A DNA stretch of 64,000 nt, taken from assembly GCA_037974335.1 (NCBI GenBank), contig CM075760.1, forward strand, positions 31,208,902 to 31,272,901. The letters run 5' to 3'. Within the stretch, counting starts at the first letter, position 1. Each line of letters starts with the position of its first letter. The notes beneath the pieces are model-generated. The model was not told where the DNA came from. It saw only the letters and a list, made by a program, of their open reading frames with translations, and searched no databases. The translations under genes and the position numbers were made by a program. The DNA comes from Prionace glauca. Its lineage: Eukaryota > Chordata > Chondrichthyes > Carcharhiniformes > Carcharhinidae. Positions 1 through 12,234 of this stretch are shown in pieces.

Positions 1-240
1 ACAATAAAATAAGACATTTCATTTCAGAATTAGTTCTGAAAGTTCTGATGTCACAATTAATAAAGTATCTGTGAACAGGCTGATATTCCACTGAATGTTA
101 ATCTGATTGAGGATTTAATCTGTTTAAACTCGACAAGTTAAATAAAAAAAACAGATCTGATGTCTGAAATATTCTTTCACAAATAGTGATCACACTCACA
201 CGAGGGAAGAATAAAAAATGTGGTTATCACGAAGAGATAC
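1..240. other. Unassigned AT-rich sequence
   Basis: No coding frame or repeat that I recognise. AT-rich, ordinary intergenic sequence at the window edge. Confidence 0.5.
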
Positions 241-725
241 AATTGTTTTTGCTCCCTCACAGGCGACAGGGAAGCGGGTTCGATTCTAACATTGGGTGAC
301 TGTGTGTGGTTTTCACATTCTATCCATATCCATGTGAGTTCCCTCCGAGTGCTCCAGTTTCCTTCCACAGTCCCAGGATGTGCAGGTTAGGTGGATTGGC
401 TGTGATAAATTGCCCCTTAGCGCCCAATGATGTGCAAAGTAGAATCATAGAATCGCTACAGTGCAGAAGGAGACCATTCGGTTCATCAAGTCTGCTATCC
501 GGCAGAGCATCCTTCCCAGGCCCAATGTAAATTGTCTATGCTAAATTTCCTGTTAGTGTCCAATAATGTGTAGGTTCGGGGGATTAGCCTGTGAATATGT
601 GTGGTTGCCGGGATCGGATGAAAGCTTGCCTAGGTAGGATGCCCTGCTGGAGAGCCCGCTGCAGAGTTATTGGACCGAATGACCATGTTGAACTGTAGGG
701 ATTATATGATTTTATGCTTCTATGA
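241..725 (+). mobile_element. HE1-type SINE interrupted by a second SINE/LINE tail
   Basis: The left part (about 255-440) has the SINE body: a B-box-like 'gttcgattc', then the run found in all copies here ('ctccgggtgctcc'-like, 'tttcctcccacagtcc'-like, 'gtgcaggttaggtggattgg'). At 441-530 a short minus-orientation tail intrudes ('gaatcatagaatcgctacag'). The body resumes at about 531 and ends in 'ttatgcttctatgatc', the CR1-like ATTCTATG tail. tRNA-derived SINEs of this look are known from elasmobranchs as HE1; calling this copy HE1 is by resemblance only. Confidence 0.75.
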
Positions 726-1444
726 TCAGGCAGAGCAGTGATTATATTCACATTAATCTCAGCGATTCCAAAGTATTACAAATTATGGGGAAATTTGAAT
801 GTATAGAACATTTTACCCGACCTCATGTCGCCCCAAAGTTATTAAAACTCACTGAGGTACTTTGCTGAATTTACTCGCTGTTCTCATGTTGTAACTAACC
901 AGGTAAGTTACGTACCACAAACTCCCACAAACCCGGTTATGATAAATGGCCAACAAATTTGCGATTTTATTTGACAAATGAGGTTTTGGGTCGGACATTG
1001 GACAGAACAGATTTGCTGTTCATAATTATATCAAGAGATTTGACATCCTGGCATTGATGTTAAATACGAATCTGGTTCTCTCTCTCTGATGATACCCATT
1101 GAGATGCTGAGTAGCACTGTTGCTGTTTTAGTTTTAGATTTCCGGAATCTGCAGCAATTTGCATTGATTTTATTGAATCACTGGATGCGAGCTTCACTGA
1201 CAAAGCTAACATTAATTGGTGATTGTGAACCACCTTGCTGAAACCTGCCCTCTGGATGGGTGACTTTCCACAGCCGCTTTAATACAACTGGGTGGCTTTC
1301 TCGGATATTTCAGTGGTGGTGAAGGGTTATTTTCATCACATGGAACTGGAGTCTGTGTAGGACAGACAGGGGAAAGATAGGAATACTCGGTTTATAGTTA
1401 TTTGCCAAGAGAAGATGTTGTTTGAAGTATAAAAACAATTCTGT
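726..1444. other. Unassigned intergenic sequence
   Basis: No credible coding frame. A short stretch near 1120-1190 (TTTCCGGAATCTGCAGCA-like) resembles the end of a dispersed shark repeat, but it is too short to assign. Confidence 0.4.
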
Positions 1445-1565
1445 GGATTCTGGAATTCAAACCCAAAGAGAAAATGCTGGAAAATCTCAGCAGGCATGGC
1501 AATATTTGTAAGGAGAGGGAACAGCTGACGTTTCGAGTCCAGATGTCATGAGACTGTCCAGCAAT
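1445..1565 (+). repeat. Unclassified interspersed repeat fragment
   Basis: Contains 'aaaatctcagcaggcatggc' and 'gctgacgtttcgagtcc', strings I recognise from a common dispersed repeat of cartilaginous fish. Family unassigned. 1566-1840 holds nothing I recognise. Confidence 0.45.
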
Positions 1566-1840
1566 TTCTCTTTACGTTGTTTTAAGCGTCTTTGGGTGGA
1601 ATAAATTGATTCTGAATCTCTGGGGCGGAGGAATTGTGGGTTGATCCAAGACTATCACACTGAAGGAGAGACTATAAACACTATCAGGGACGGGTCGGAC
1701 CCAGACCATCCAGTTGCTGACCATATTGAACACTTTGTCTTTACAGCTCAGTCTCAGGGAGCCTCAGGGATGCCCGGTTTCTGCCTCTGGCTGAGTCAAC
1801 ACAACCTCCGATTCGACACTTTAAAAAAAAACTATGAAAA

Positions 1841-2145
1841 GAAAACACACCTCACCCCGGACACACTCTCTCACCTTTTGCCATCGGGAACTAGGTAAAA
1901 AACAAAATCTGAAAACAATACAAACCGACTCAGAAACAATTTCTTTACAGCTGCAATCAGATTTTTGAATGGATCTACCTCGCATTAAATTGATATTTTT
2001 CTAGACCCGAGCTATGACTGCAACATAATATTCTTCACTCTCTCCCTTCCTTCTCTATGCACGGTATGCTCTGTCTGTATAGTGCGCAAGACTGTGTACT
2101 AATGTGTGTGATAATAATAAATCAAATAAAATATATCAAAAAACA
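1841..2145 (+). mobile_element. 3' end of a second LINE family (not CR1)
   Basis: A degenerate C-terminus of the kind 'HLLPSG...FFxAAIRFLN' is readable at about 1870-1975. It is followed by a 3' UTR ending in an AT-rich tail of 'aataataaatcaaat' type. The same family, from another part of its ORF, appears at 29.51-29.73, 36.59-36.85 and 54.90-56.17 kb. I cannot place the clade (L2/Rex1-like is possible). Confidence 0.6.
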
Positions 2146-2389
2146 CCGAGGATTATTCCCAGTGAATTGATTGCTGACACTGGAATATTCAAGAGACAGA
2201 CTAACACTGAGGCAGAAAGAGTGAGATCCATTGGAACGTCTCTGCCACTCCAAAAGGTGCAATTATATTTGAGACTCTGATATAGAGAAAAAAACAATTT
2301 GATTGTAATTCAAGTCCCTTAATTCTGCACCCCTTCACAAGAGAATAGACATAAAGAAGATGACATGACTTTATCAGGGTAAAAATGCC

Positions 2390-2662
2390 AGTGTCCGTGG
2401 GAGTTTGCGCGTTCTTCCCGTGGTTGCGTGGGTTTCTTCCGGGTGCTCCGGTTTCCTCCCACATCCCAAAAATGTGCTTTTAGGCTGATTGATTGGGTAA
2501 CAAATTGTCCCTATATTGGACCTCCCTGATCCTCGCACATTAGGCATAGACTAAAATCATGAATAGGTCACTGACAATGGGACGGCGGCGCGGGCTCGTT
2601 GGGCCGAAGGGCCTGTTTCCCGTGCTGTGTTGTTCTTTGTTCTTGTTCTTTGTTCTTTGATT
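2390..2662 (+). mobile_element. SINE / LINE 3'-UTR copy with TTGTTCTT tail
   Basis: Runs from 'gtgtccgtgggagtttgcgc' through 'gtttcctcccac' and 'gggctcgttgggccgaaggg' to a tail of repeated TTGTTCTT. It matches the 3' UTR of the minus-strand LINE at 6.94-9.12 kb, so it is either a 5'-truncated LINE copy or a SINE sharing that tail. Confidence 0.75.
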
Positions 2663-2889
2663 TGCACATTGCAGCAAAAATATAATCCATTTGTAGAATT
2701 ATTATCGATTTATGTAACTAATTGCTGAAATAATTTTATTTCAGGTGTGGGTAGCTGTCACTGTAATTTGGGACTGAATACAAGAAGGAGGGAAGAAATG
2801 GCCCAATGTTATCGCTCGGCAATTAATGCACAAACTTAACTAATGTTCTCAGGACCCCACAGATGGTGGGATTTAAATTCCGTAAAAAA

Positions 2890-3100
2890 AAAGTGTCTGG
2901 AAATAAGAATTCACTTACGGTCAAGATATCATTGTCGATTGTGTAAAAACCTATCTGCTTCACTAATGTATTTTAGAGAAGGGAATCTGCCGTCCTTACC
3001 TGGTCTGGCCTATGTGTGATCCAAGAGCCACAGCAATGTGATTGTCTCTCACTGCCTTCGGACAAGAAGTAGGCAATAAATTCTGAACAGTCAAAGGTGC
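2890..3100 (+). mobile_element. 3' half of a second tRNA-headed SINE family
   Basis: Contains 'cattgtcgattgtgtaaaaa', 'gggaatctgccgtccttacc' and 'ccacagcaatgtgattg', the body of a SINE whose head is visible at 33.08 and 40.82 kb. Degenerate, so probably old. 2663-2889 holds nothing I recognise. Confidence 0.65.
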
Positions 3101-3104
3101 CCAT

Positions 3105-3412
3105 GTCCATAGAATCATTACAGAGCAGAAGAAGGCCTTTTGGCCTATCAAGCCCAAACCCACAACATTCCCACCTAAGTCTATCCCCATCACCCCACGT
3201 ATATTCCCTGCAAATTCTCCTGACATGATTGGACAATTCATCATCGTGGATCAACCTATGCGGCATATCCTTGAACAATGTGAGTAAATGAGCAGGCAAT
3301 TGGAGAATATGCAGACTCCACACAGACAGACCCAAACTGGGAGTTGAACCCGGGTCCCTGGCGCTTTGAGGCAGAAACCCTAACATATATGCCACCGTGC
3401 CATCCACAAATT
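3105..3412 (-). mobile_element. HE1-type SINE, minus orientation
   Basis: Read on the minus strand it starts with a tRNA-like head at about 3412 (B-box as 'gggttcaactccca') and ends at 3105 in a CATAGAATCATTAC-type tail. Degenerate. Apparent reading frames over it are accidental. Confidence 0.8.
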
Positions 3413-4655
3413 AATTCAAAAAGGACAATCCTCATGTGATGCAATATTATACGTTAGATTTCCCCAACGGCTCCTTTTTCCTGTGAAAATTAACACTGAA
3501 AGAAAACTGGTGGACTTATAATTAATTGAGCTGACAGGGAAACATGACATCGACATCAACCTTTGACAGAGAATTTATAGAATCCGAATGGACACGGTGA
3601 TCAGGAAAGTTCTTTGTCAACATCCAAATCACTGCTGCTCATTTTATTGGCCACCGGCTGTAGAACATTCACTGGTAGTGGGAACTCAGGATATTAGGAC
3701 TTTGTGGCATATTGCACAATATCACAAAAATAAATGTTTTGTCTTCCACTAAACCAGGCCGTTTCTTCACTCATTGGCAGCTATGAGAGCGACTGTTAAA
3801 TAATCGAAATCAGATTATGCTGGACAACAGAACATGGTGCTGATTAGGTATAAGAGAGGTTGTCTTTTTAAAGAGGTGCAGAACGCTTAGAATATTCCAG
3901 GTATCCGCGCTTTTCAAGACAATTGTATGATTTTATTTTACTTTTAATTATTTTCATTTTTGGGCCATTGCACTGATCTCATTGGACTGAGGGGGTGGGG
4001 AGGTCAAAATCTCTTCCTTGCAGGTCATGAAGTTACTCACAAAGTGGCTTTAATTGTTGGAAGGACATTTATTTGGAAGTTATACAAATGAAATAGCATC
4101 TGGCCAATTTACTCGTTCCCCATACTATTTAATCACAGTGCAGCCCTTTAAAATATTTGCTTGGAAGGAATACCATTTAAAAACGTTTCTTTATTATGGG
4201 AATCAAGCATTTATTGTATAACTGGATAAGTCCCATTTAATCCTTACATATTCGCGCTAATCTGTCCCACGCAGTATTTGGCAGCAGTCCAACTTGCTGC
4301 CAACTGCCCGAAGATATTAACAGGAAGCATCTGACGGTGTTTGTTCAGTAAGTCAAAGATCTGTTTCCTCAGTACTGAACAGATGGCTGCAAGCCAACTT
4401 CAAACTCTTAGCATTGTCAATAGAGCCTATTTATAAACAAATCTGCCCAGCAACAGCTCGAGGCAATTTTATTATTTTTTAAAGCTGTAAACGTATATGA
4501 ATGCTTCCCATTTCATTGGAAAAAAAGCCACTCAGATTCTCTGGCACCTTGTTAGTAACAATGATGATCTCTCCAACCCAACGAAACACTGTGATGGATG
4601 GATAGAAATAAATACAGGCAGATTGTGAGAGTTGATTCAGAGAGGTGATATATCT
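3413..4655. other. Unassigned intergenic sequence
   Basis: 1.2 kb of AT-rich sequence with no coding frame worth reporting and no repeat I recognise. Confidence 0.5.
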
Positions 4656-4659
4656 TATA

Positions 4660-4965
4660 CTGCATAAACATGTAGGCTGGTGTTTTATTTCACTTTATTC
4701 TTCCATGGGACGTGGGGGTCTCTGGAAAGAACAACATTTATTTCCTGTGCTTAATTCCTTTTCAGCTGAGTGGTGTGTTAGGGCATCTCAGAAGGAATTG
4801 CCCAGTTATATATATGGCGGTCCATCTTGAGTTACACCCTGCTGAGACCAAGTAGGGATGGCAGATGTCCTTCACTGGGGAATCAGAGGGTTATCTCGTC
4901 GCTATCAGTATGAATCAAAATTTATTGATTGAATTCAAATTCCACCTGCTGCCATGGTCGGATTT
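4660..4965 (-). mobile_element. Degenerate copy of the second SINE family
   Basis: Contains 'ccatgggacgtgggggtctc', 'agggatggcagatgtccttc' and 'tgaattcaaattccacctgc', in order for a minus-strand copy with its tRNA-like head at the right. Diverged from the other copies, so old. Confidence 0.55.
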
Positions 4966-4984
4966 AATCTCAATTTAATTTAAT

Positions 4985-5535
4985 TTAATTCCAGAGATTC
5001 ACCACCCTTTGAGTGAAGAAGTTCCTCCTCAACTCCATTCTAAACTGCCGCCCCCCCCCCTTATCTTGAGGCTGTGCCCTCTAGTCCTACTGTCTTTTTT
5101 GAGCGGGAAGAGTCTCTCCACTTCTATCCTATCCATCCCCTTCATTATCTTATCGTCTCTATAAGATCCCCCCTCATCCTTCTAAATTCCAACCAGTACA
5201 GACCCAGTCTATTCAGCCTCTCTTCAAAGTTCAACCCTCTCATCTCCGGTATCAGCCGAGTGACCCCCCTCTGCATTCCATCCAAGGCCAAAATATCTTT
5301 GCGCAGGTGCGGCGCCCAAAACTGCACACAGTACTCCAGCGGCGGCCTCGCCAGTACCCTGTACAGTTGCAGCAAGACCTCCCTACTTTTATATCCTTTC
5401 CCCCTTGCTATGAAGGCCAGCATTCCATTCGCCTTCCTGATCACGTGCTGCACTTGCCGGCTGGGTTTTTGCGACTCATGCACAAGGACCCCCAGGTCCC
5501 TCTGCACCGTAGCATGCTGCAGTATTTCGCCCTAG
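4985..5535 (-). mobile_element. CR1-type LINE ORF2 C-terminal fragment
   Basis: A minus-strand frame of about 120 codons (5145-5507) carries QRDLGVLVHESQKPS, LEYCVQFWAPH and MRGDLIETI, the conserved region downstream of the reverse-transcriptase core in CR1 ORF2. Endonuclease and catalytic core are absent, as expected of 5' truncation. The right edge is followed by a TTATTT-rich stretch. Confidence 0.85.
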
Positions 5536-5539
5536 AAAA

Positions 5540-5622
5540 AGTAATTATTTATTTTTGAGAATTTATTTATTTTTATTTATTTATTTTTGTGAATTTTTAC
5601 TATTTATTTTTGTGAATGGAGA
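5540..5622. repeat. TTATTT-type low-complexity tract
   Basis: Irregular repeats of 'tttatttatttttgtgaat'. No function implied. Confidence 0.8.
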
Positions 5623-6938
5623 ATTATTGGTAATATTGGCGTCAGGCGATGACCACCTCCAAAAATGTGGAATCTGACCGTTGCCCCTTGTCACTCAATG
5701 ATATTGCAACACTGAATCAATAACTATCAACATCTTCGAGGTTACCATTGGGTAATCGCTGTGTTAGCTGGGTATATTCATGCTCCAGCTGGAATATCAG
5801 CTCAGCCTGCTGTGAGTAACCCACCCCCTAACTCCCCAAACCTGTGCACCATCTGCACGACACATATTAGGGGACAAAAATGGTTCTCTCCACTTACTTG
5901 AATAGGTACAACTCAAACAACATTCAAAAATCTTCATCCCATTCAGGCCAAAGCAGCCGGCTTGACAGGAATAACACTCCCTCCTCCACACAGAGCATCG
6001 TTATGTACCATCTACAAGTTTCACTTCCGAACCTCACCAAGGCTCCTTAAAAAGCCACACAGTGGGTTGCTATTTGCCAGAACAGGGTAACAGTTACCAG
6101 GAAATATCACCTATAAGTTCCCCTCCAAGTTAGTCATATACCTGATGTGGAAATATATCATCCTTCCATCACTGTCGCGGGACCGAGATCCCAGAACTGC
6201 CTCTGTAACAGGACCGTATGGGTATCTACACCACAGGGTCTGCAGCAATTCAAGAAGGTAGCTTACCACCAGTTTACTAAAGGCAATGAGGAATAGGCAA
6301 CAAATACTGACTAGGCCAGCAACATCCATATCCCTTAAATTAAAACATCAACATATCAATGTTTATGAATGGATGATAACTAATGAACACAGTTGGGCAT
6401 CTTTATAAATGGATGGCAACTGATGGAAATAAATATCAACTTTCTGAACATTTATGACCTTCTCTTTCTCTGCCAGAAGATAGGTTCCATTCCACAGGAG
6501 ATTCATGATTCAGAAACATCACACTATCCGAAGACAAGGCCGACAGAAGAGATGGCAACATCTGTAGGTGTATCTCAATCTTAACATTACGGGACAGGCC
6601 TTTGATAGGATGACAATTGTGTTACTCATCTGCTTGAAGACCGGGATTAACCTGAAGCGCAGTTTATGTTGGGAGATATACATATTATACGCGTACATGG
6701 ATGAATCTCAGTAAGACATTCGATACTAACATCAGGTCAGAGACGACACATTTCGGGGAACTAAGCTCTCCATCAGAAAATTCTCAGTCTCATTTATGAC
6801 ACAGAAAAGGACAATTTACAACACAACTGATAGCTTATGGACAACACTTAGGGTTGAATCAACCTCTCAAAAATTGTCCTCCTCAGTCATCAACAAATGT
6901 GAAATGTGAAGAAAAGACACCAAGCTAAAATGAATATA
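5623..6938. other. Unassigned intergenic sequence
   Basis: 1.3 kb with only short chance frames on both strands. No repeat family recognised. Confidence 0.5.
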
Positions 6939-6939
6939 G

Positions 6940-9120
6940 CAAAGAACAAAAAACAAAGAACAAAGAACAACACAGCACAGGAAACAGGCCCCTCGGCCCA
7001 ACGAGCTCACACTGCCATTTTAACAATGCGTTTTTCCTCCTCCACCCTTGACCCGTGTCTATGCTTATGGTACCCCCATAGGAAACCAGATTAAGGGGAG
7101 AATAATTTAGGGACAATTTGTTACACCAATCAGCCGAAGAGCACATCTTTGGGGTGTGGGAGGAAACCGGAGCACCCAGAGGAAACTCACGCAACCACAG
7201 GGAGAAGGCGCAAATTCCCACAGACACTGGCCTAAATCCATGTATCTGCACAGCCAACAGTGATAGTCACTGAGCTGTTGTGGTGCCCATCTGTTGGTCC
7301 AGTTTTAAGCAAACACAAACGACGCAAAGTACTAGGCCACTCTCGAAACATCCAAGAGCAGCCCACACACGACCCACCGTGTGCATGCCCCTCGTTTGAC
7401 AACAAAGTGGACCGACACACCTGTGGAGTAAAAGAGAAAAATATCAACACGTGTAGCATTAGATTTCCAGGAACGTCCTGAGGCTCAGATCCTTATTAAA
7501 ACAATCTCCTATAACCCTCCATCCTTATTTTGCTCATGTGTCTATCTAAGTAAACCTTAAACAAGTCCACCGTGCCTGCCTCCACCACCAGTTCTGTACA
7601 ACTGTAGCATTGGACGCCAACTCTTATATTCTATACCCCTTCCTATAAAGGCTAGCATATCATAAGCTTTCTTCGCCTGAGTTGCCACCTTCAAAGACTT
7701 GTGAACTTGCACTCCCAGGTCCCTCTGCATTTCTATACACTTAATAGGTCTACCCTTTATCATGTAACTCCCCTCTACATTATTCCTTCCAAAATGCATC
7801 ACCTCGCATTCATCAGGATTAAATTCCATCTATTTATCTGCCCAATATACCAGCCTATCTATATCCTGCTGTATTGCCAGACACTGCTGCTCACTGCCCG
7901 CCAATCCTGCCATCTTTGTGTCATCTGCAAATTTGCTGATCACACCATGTACGCCCTGTTCCAAGACATTTATATATATTACGAATAGAAGAGGTCCCAG
8001 TACTGAGCCCTGTGGCACACTACTGGTGACAGACCTCCAGCGAGAAAAGGACCCTTCCACTACTACTCTCTGTCTCCTGTTAACTAGCCAGTTTTCAATC
8101 CATCTAGATACTTTTCCCTGTATCCCATGAGCCTTAACCTTTTCAACCAACCCACCATGAGGGACTTTGTCAAACGCCTTACTGAAATCCATATAGACGA
8201 CATCAACGGCTTGTCCTTCGTCAACCGTTTTTGTCACCTCCTCAAAACATTCTACCAGACTCGTAAGGCAAGACCTCCCCTTAACAAAGCCATGCTGCGT
8301 ATCCCTAATCAGATCGCAACCCTCCACATGCTGATACATCCTATCCCTAAGAATTTATTCCAACAACTTTCCTACCACTGCCTATAATTACCAGGGTTAT
8401 CCCGACTGCCCTTTTTAAACAACGGTACCACATTATCTACCCTCCAGTCCTCTGGGACCTCACCTGTGTCCAAAGAAGAGACAAAGATTTGCGTCAGAGG
8501 CCTAGCAATTTCATCTCTCATCTCCCTAAGCAGCCTGGGATAATTGCCATCAGGCCCCGGAGTTTTATCAGTTTTTGTGCTGCCTAAAAACCCTAGCACT
8601 TCTTCTCTCGTAATGGATATTTCCTTCAACTGGTCTACAGCTCCCTCCAAGACAGTACAAGACACCAAGCCCCTCTCCTTCGTGAATACCGACGCAAAGT
8701 ATTCATTCAGGATCTCCCCCATTCCTTCAGACTCTATGCACAGTTCCCCTCCTTTGTCCCTCAGAGGGCCGATTTTCCCTCTAACCACCCTGTTGTTCCT
8801 GATATAAGAGTAAAATGCCTTTGGATTTCCCTTAATCCTATCCGCCAAAGCCATTTTATGCCCCCTTTTCGCCCTTCTAACTCCCCTTTTGAGCTGCCTC
8901 CTGCTCTCTCTATATTCCTCCAGTGCTCTTCCCGTTCCCAGTTGCTGAGACCTAACATATGCCTCCCTCTTCTTCCTGACCAAGTCCTCAATATCCCCTG
9001 CAATCCACAGCTCTCTAATCCTACCTTTCCTATCCTTCCTCTTAACCGGGACATGTCTTTCCTGCAACCTTTTCAGTTTTCCCTTGAAAGCCTCCCACTT
9101 GCCGACCGTGGACATGTGTT
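6940..9120 (-). mobile_element. CR1-type LINE: partial ORF2 plus whole 3' UTR
   Basis: The largest LINE piece in the left half. On the minus strand 9115-8372 (247 codons) covers the region before the RT, including KTPGPDGNYPRLLREMR and NVVPLFKKGSRDNPGNYR. 8339-7830 (169 codons) holds the RT core: [26 protein letters not shown] and an intact FADD. 7829-7600 continues with QRDLGVQVHKSLK. An internal deletion near 7591 joins this to the C-terminal end (7495-7590), and the 3' UTR runs to 6940, ending in repeated TTGTTCTT. At least two frame changes split the ORF, and the endonuclease is missing (5' truncation). The 3' UTR matches the tail of SINE-like copies at 2.39, 38.6 and 42.6 kb. Confidence 0.88.
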
Positions 9121-9217
9121 TACTGTGATTCTAACTTTTCTATTGGAAATGGAAGGATGCCGGTTTTAATTGTGATGTTGATTTGTAAATTATATGAAAT
9201 TTATCAGACAACACACA

Positions 9218-9302
9218 AAGACGCACACACACATATTCTGTCGTTCCCATTCTTCCCCACAAATTGTTTCCCTTTCACACACACACACACACAGACACAC
9301 GT
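9218..9302. repeat. CA-rich microsatellite
   Basis: Two short CA runs (about 9225-9235 and 9276-9302) separated by unrelated sequence. Confidence 0.8.
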
Positions 9303-9591
9303 TTTCTTTTAACTTAAAACGACATCTTGGCTTCCTGGGAGCCTTCAGAGACCCAACTAAATTTCAAATGGAATGAGGAACATTTTCCCTAACGCCAAGT
9401 TTGCTGAGGTGGACATTAAAGGTCCTGTGGTCTCCAATAGCTCCCTGGGCAACATCCCTCCTTTTAACCAAAATCAACAAAAATACATTCCCATGGATTG
9501 AGCCATTTTCATCTGATACTGCCCTGGCAACATCTGAACATAACCACAGGCGTAGGCCACTCAGGTCCTCGAACTGGCCCCACCATTTACA

Positions 9592-9930
9592 AACATAGAA
9601 CCCTACAGTGCAGAAACAGGCCCTTCGGCCCATCGAGTCTGCACCGAACACAATCCCACCCAGACCCTATCCCCATATCCCTACACATTTACCTGCTAAT
9701 CCCTCTAACCTACACATCCCAGGACACTAAGGGACAATTTTAGCATAGCCAATGAACCTAATCTGCACATCTTTGGACTGTGGGAAGAAACCGGAGCACC
9801 TGGAGAAAACCCACGCAGACACGAGGAGAATGTGCAAACTCCACACAGGCAGTGACCCGAGCCGGGAATCGAACCCAGGACCCTGGAGCTGTGAAGCAGC
9901 AGTGCTAACCACTGCGCTACCGTGCCGCCA
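9592..9930 (-). mobile_element. HE1-type SINE, nearly full length, minus orientation
   Basis: One of the best-preserved SINEs here. Read on the minus strand: a tRNA-like head at 9930 ('cacggtagcgcagtggttag' and B-box 'gggttcgattccc'), the common body, then a tail of TTCTATG type at 9592. 9303-9591 holds nothing I recognise. Confidence 0.9.
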
Positions 9931-10740
9931 TGATCTTATTTAATAAGATCATGGCTGATCTGTGGCTGAATCCATTTTGGCTTCGCTAAGTCCATATCTC
10001 TTGATACACCTGTTCAATTAAAGAAGACCTCAGACTTATATGTAACAATTGTACCAGCTCCCACCGGCAATTGCCGAAGAGAGTTCCAATCATTCACCTT
10101 TCTCGGCATGTACTAATGTTTTCTATCAACTCTCCTGAAAGGCTTTTCCCTATTTTTTTCAACTATGGCCTTTTAACCTCGAACCTTCAACTAATGGAAA
10201 CAATCCTTCCCTGTAGGTATTTCATAGGTTTCTATCAGAACAGCCCTCAACCTTCCGAATTCGAGAGAAAAATGTCTAAATTCGTCTGATCTCTCCTCGC
10301 AACTTGCGTTGAACTCGGTCCAGAGTCAACATTTTTCCAAAAATATGTTGCCCATACTTGCTCACAGTGCTCTAAGTGGGGTGGAACAAGGATTGTGCAC
10401 AATTGGAGCACAACATCTGCCTCCGTATCCCCCAGTCCTTTGGATATGAAGGGAGGCATTCCATTGGTCTTAATGATTATTTTCTGCAGCAGATCGTGAC
10501 ATTTTAAGAAACTGTGTGCCGAACCCCAAATCCTGTTTGGCATCCACTAAATTTAGCGTTGTCCCTTCGAAAAATTATATCTTGATCTATCATTTGGATA
10601 TTTGACTCTTTGTCCCATTATTTAAGCCCTTAATGAATATTGTAAATAATTGAGGCCCCAGACAGATTCCTGCCGTACACCACTTAATCTGCATAATTCA
10701 GCAACGGACATGTACAATTCATTGCACCTTAAATTTTGGC
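9931..10740 (-). mobile_element. Degenerate CR1-type LINE 3' portion
   Basis: Begins with the common LINE 3' UTR motif ('aagatcatggctgatctgtg'), directly abutting the SINE, and continues into a decayed ORF2 C-terminus (10247-10543: KTNGMPPFISKG, LEHCEQVWATYF). No frame is open throughout. Confidence 0.75.
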
Positions 10741-11337
10741 ACCTTGCAGAAGAGGATGTGATATTACATTAATGGATGTGAATTCTTGTTCCATTGATAC
10801 CATAGATCATACCTGACAATGATATTTTCACACTAACTGTAATTACAAAGTTTTGCCAGCAGATGGAAATAAATCTTGGTGGGTTACATTACATGAAGCA
10901 TGAACTGCCGCAATACACTGGACACTGCATCTGTTCATTTTGAATTGGCCTCCATATGTATATATGTTAGAATGGACCCCGTCCATGATTATAATATATT
11001 ATAACATATAGCACGCTGTTTAAACTGGTATTGCACCAGTACATATCAATGTATACATCACCTTGATCTGAATTTTTCCAGGTAGGATCTAACTTTGCAC
11101 TTCTGCCACGTACAGTTCTGAATGGTGGTGGACATTAAAGCAATTAACAGCAGCAGGAGCCTCAAATAAAACCTCAATTCTTAATGATGTGAGAGCTCAG
11201 CAAATGGAGAAGAACAAAACTGAAACAATTGCTACAATCTTCTGCCAGAAGTGCCGAGAGGATTTTCCATCTCGGCCTCCTCCTGAGGTCCCCAGCATCA
11301 CAGATGCCAGTTTCCAAGCAGCTCAATGCCTTTCACA
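10741..11337. other. Unassigned intergenic sequence
   Basis: 600 bp with no coding frame or repeat that I recognise. Confidence 0.5.
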
Positions 11338-11432
11338 GGATAAGATTGGAACAGGAGTAGGCCATTCGAGCCCGGGAGCCCGCTCCACCATGCAATATGA
11401 TCATGATTGATCTGTGGCCTAACCCTGTGCTG
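11338..11432 (-). mobile_element. LINE 3' UTR fragment
   Basis: Carries 'gaacaggagtaggccattcg' and 'atatgatcatgattgatctg', the end of a widespread CR1-like LINE 3' UTR. Under 100 bp. Confidence 0.7.
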
Positions 11433-11479
11433 AAGAGGTTGGACACTGCAAGGATTATTGGTCCTGACAATATTTCAGC

Positions 11480-12232
11480 AATAATAATGATGATTTGTGC
11501 TCTGGAGCGAGCTGCGCCCTGGCCAATCTATTAAAGTATAGCTACATCACTATCACATACCCAACAGTGTGGAAAATTAGCAGGCATGTTCTATCGCAAA
11601 AGGAAGGGCAAATATATCCAGGCCAATTATCGCCCAATGCGATCTCACTCGATCAAAATAATAGAAAGTATCGAGGATCAACCGATCAGTAATAATAATA
11701 ATAACAACAATAATAATAATAATAATAATAATCTACTCAATGAAGCTCAGTCTGGGTTCCACTCGGAGCATTCGGTTCCAGAAATCATTTAAACTTAGTC
11801 CAAATATAGTGGAAATAGCTGTTTTAATGAGGTGAGAGTGCCCACCCTCCACATCAACACAACACTTGACCGATGATGGCATCAAGAACCCTGAGCCAAT
11901 CTGCAGTCAATGGGGATCCGGGGGTAAACATTCCACTGGCTTCAGTCACACCGAGTACAGAGTAAGGTGGTTGGGGTTGTTGAAAGCCAATCAGCTCCCA
12001 GGGTATTGCTGCAGGAACTCCTCAGGATAGTGTGGCCTAATCTTCACCCTTCATTAGAAGGTCAGAAGTAGGATGTTCACTAATGATTGCACACTGTTCA
12101 GCACATTCGCGACTCCTCAGATACTGGAGTCCGTGTCCATATGCAGCAAGACTTAGAACACATTCAGGCTTTGGTTGAGGAGGGGAGAGTAACATTTACG
12201 CCACACAGTGTCAGGCAATGACCTTCTTCAAG
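11480..12232 (+). mobile_element. Decayed LINE ORF fragment, family uncertain
   Basis: Plus-strand frames contain ANYRPM and LNEAQSGFHSEHSV, which resemble the YRPI and QSGFR regions of a non-LTR reverse transcriptase. Further on lies MFTNDCTLFSTF, a possible relic of the active-site neighbourhood. Much decayed, and interrupted by an AAT microsatellite. Confidence 0.5.
11690..11733. repeat. AAT microsatellite
   Basis: About 14 trinucleotide repeats with one AAC-rich interruption. Confidence 0.9.
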
Positions 12233-12234
12233 GA

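Noticed and set aside
2973-3407. 144-codon minus-strand frame
   Set aside because: Lies over a HE1-type SINE and part of another SINE; no domain.
5540-5622. AT-rich tract as an origin or matrix-attachment site
   Set aside because: Only low-complexity composition supports it, which is not enough.
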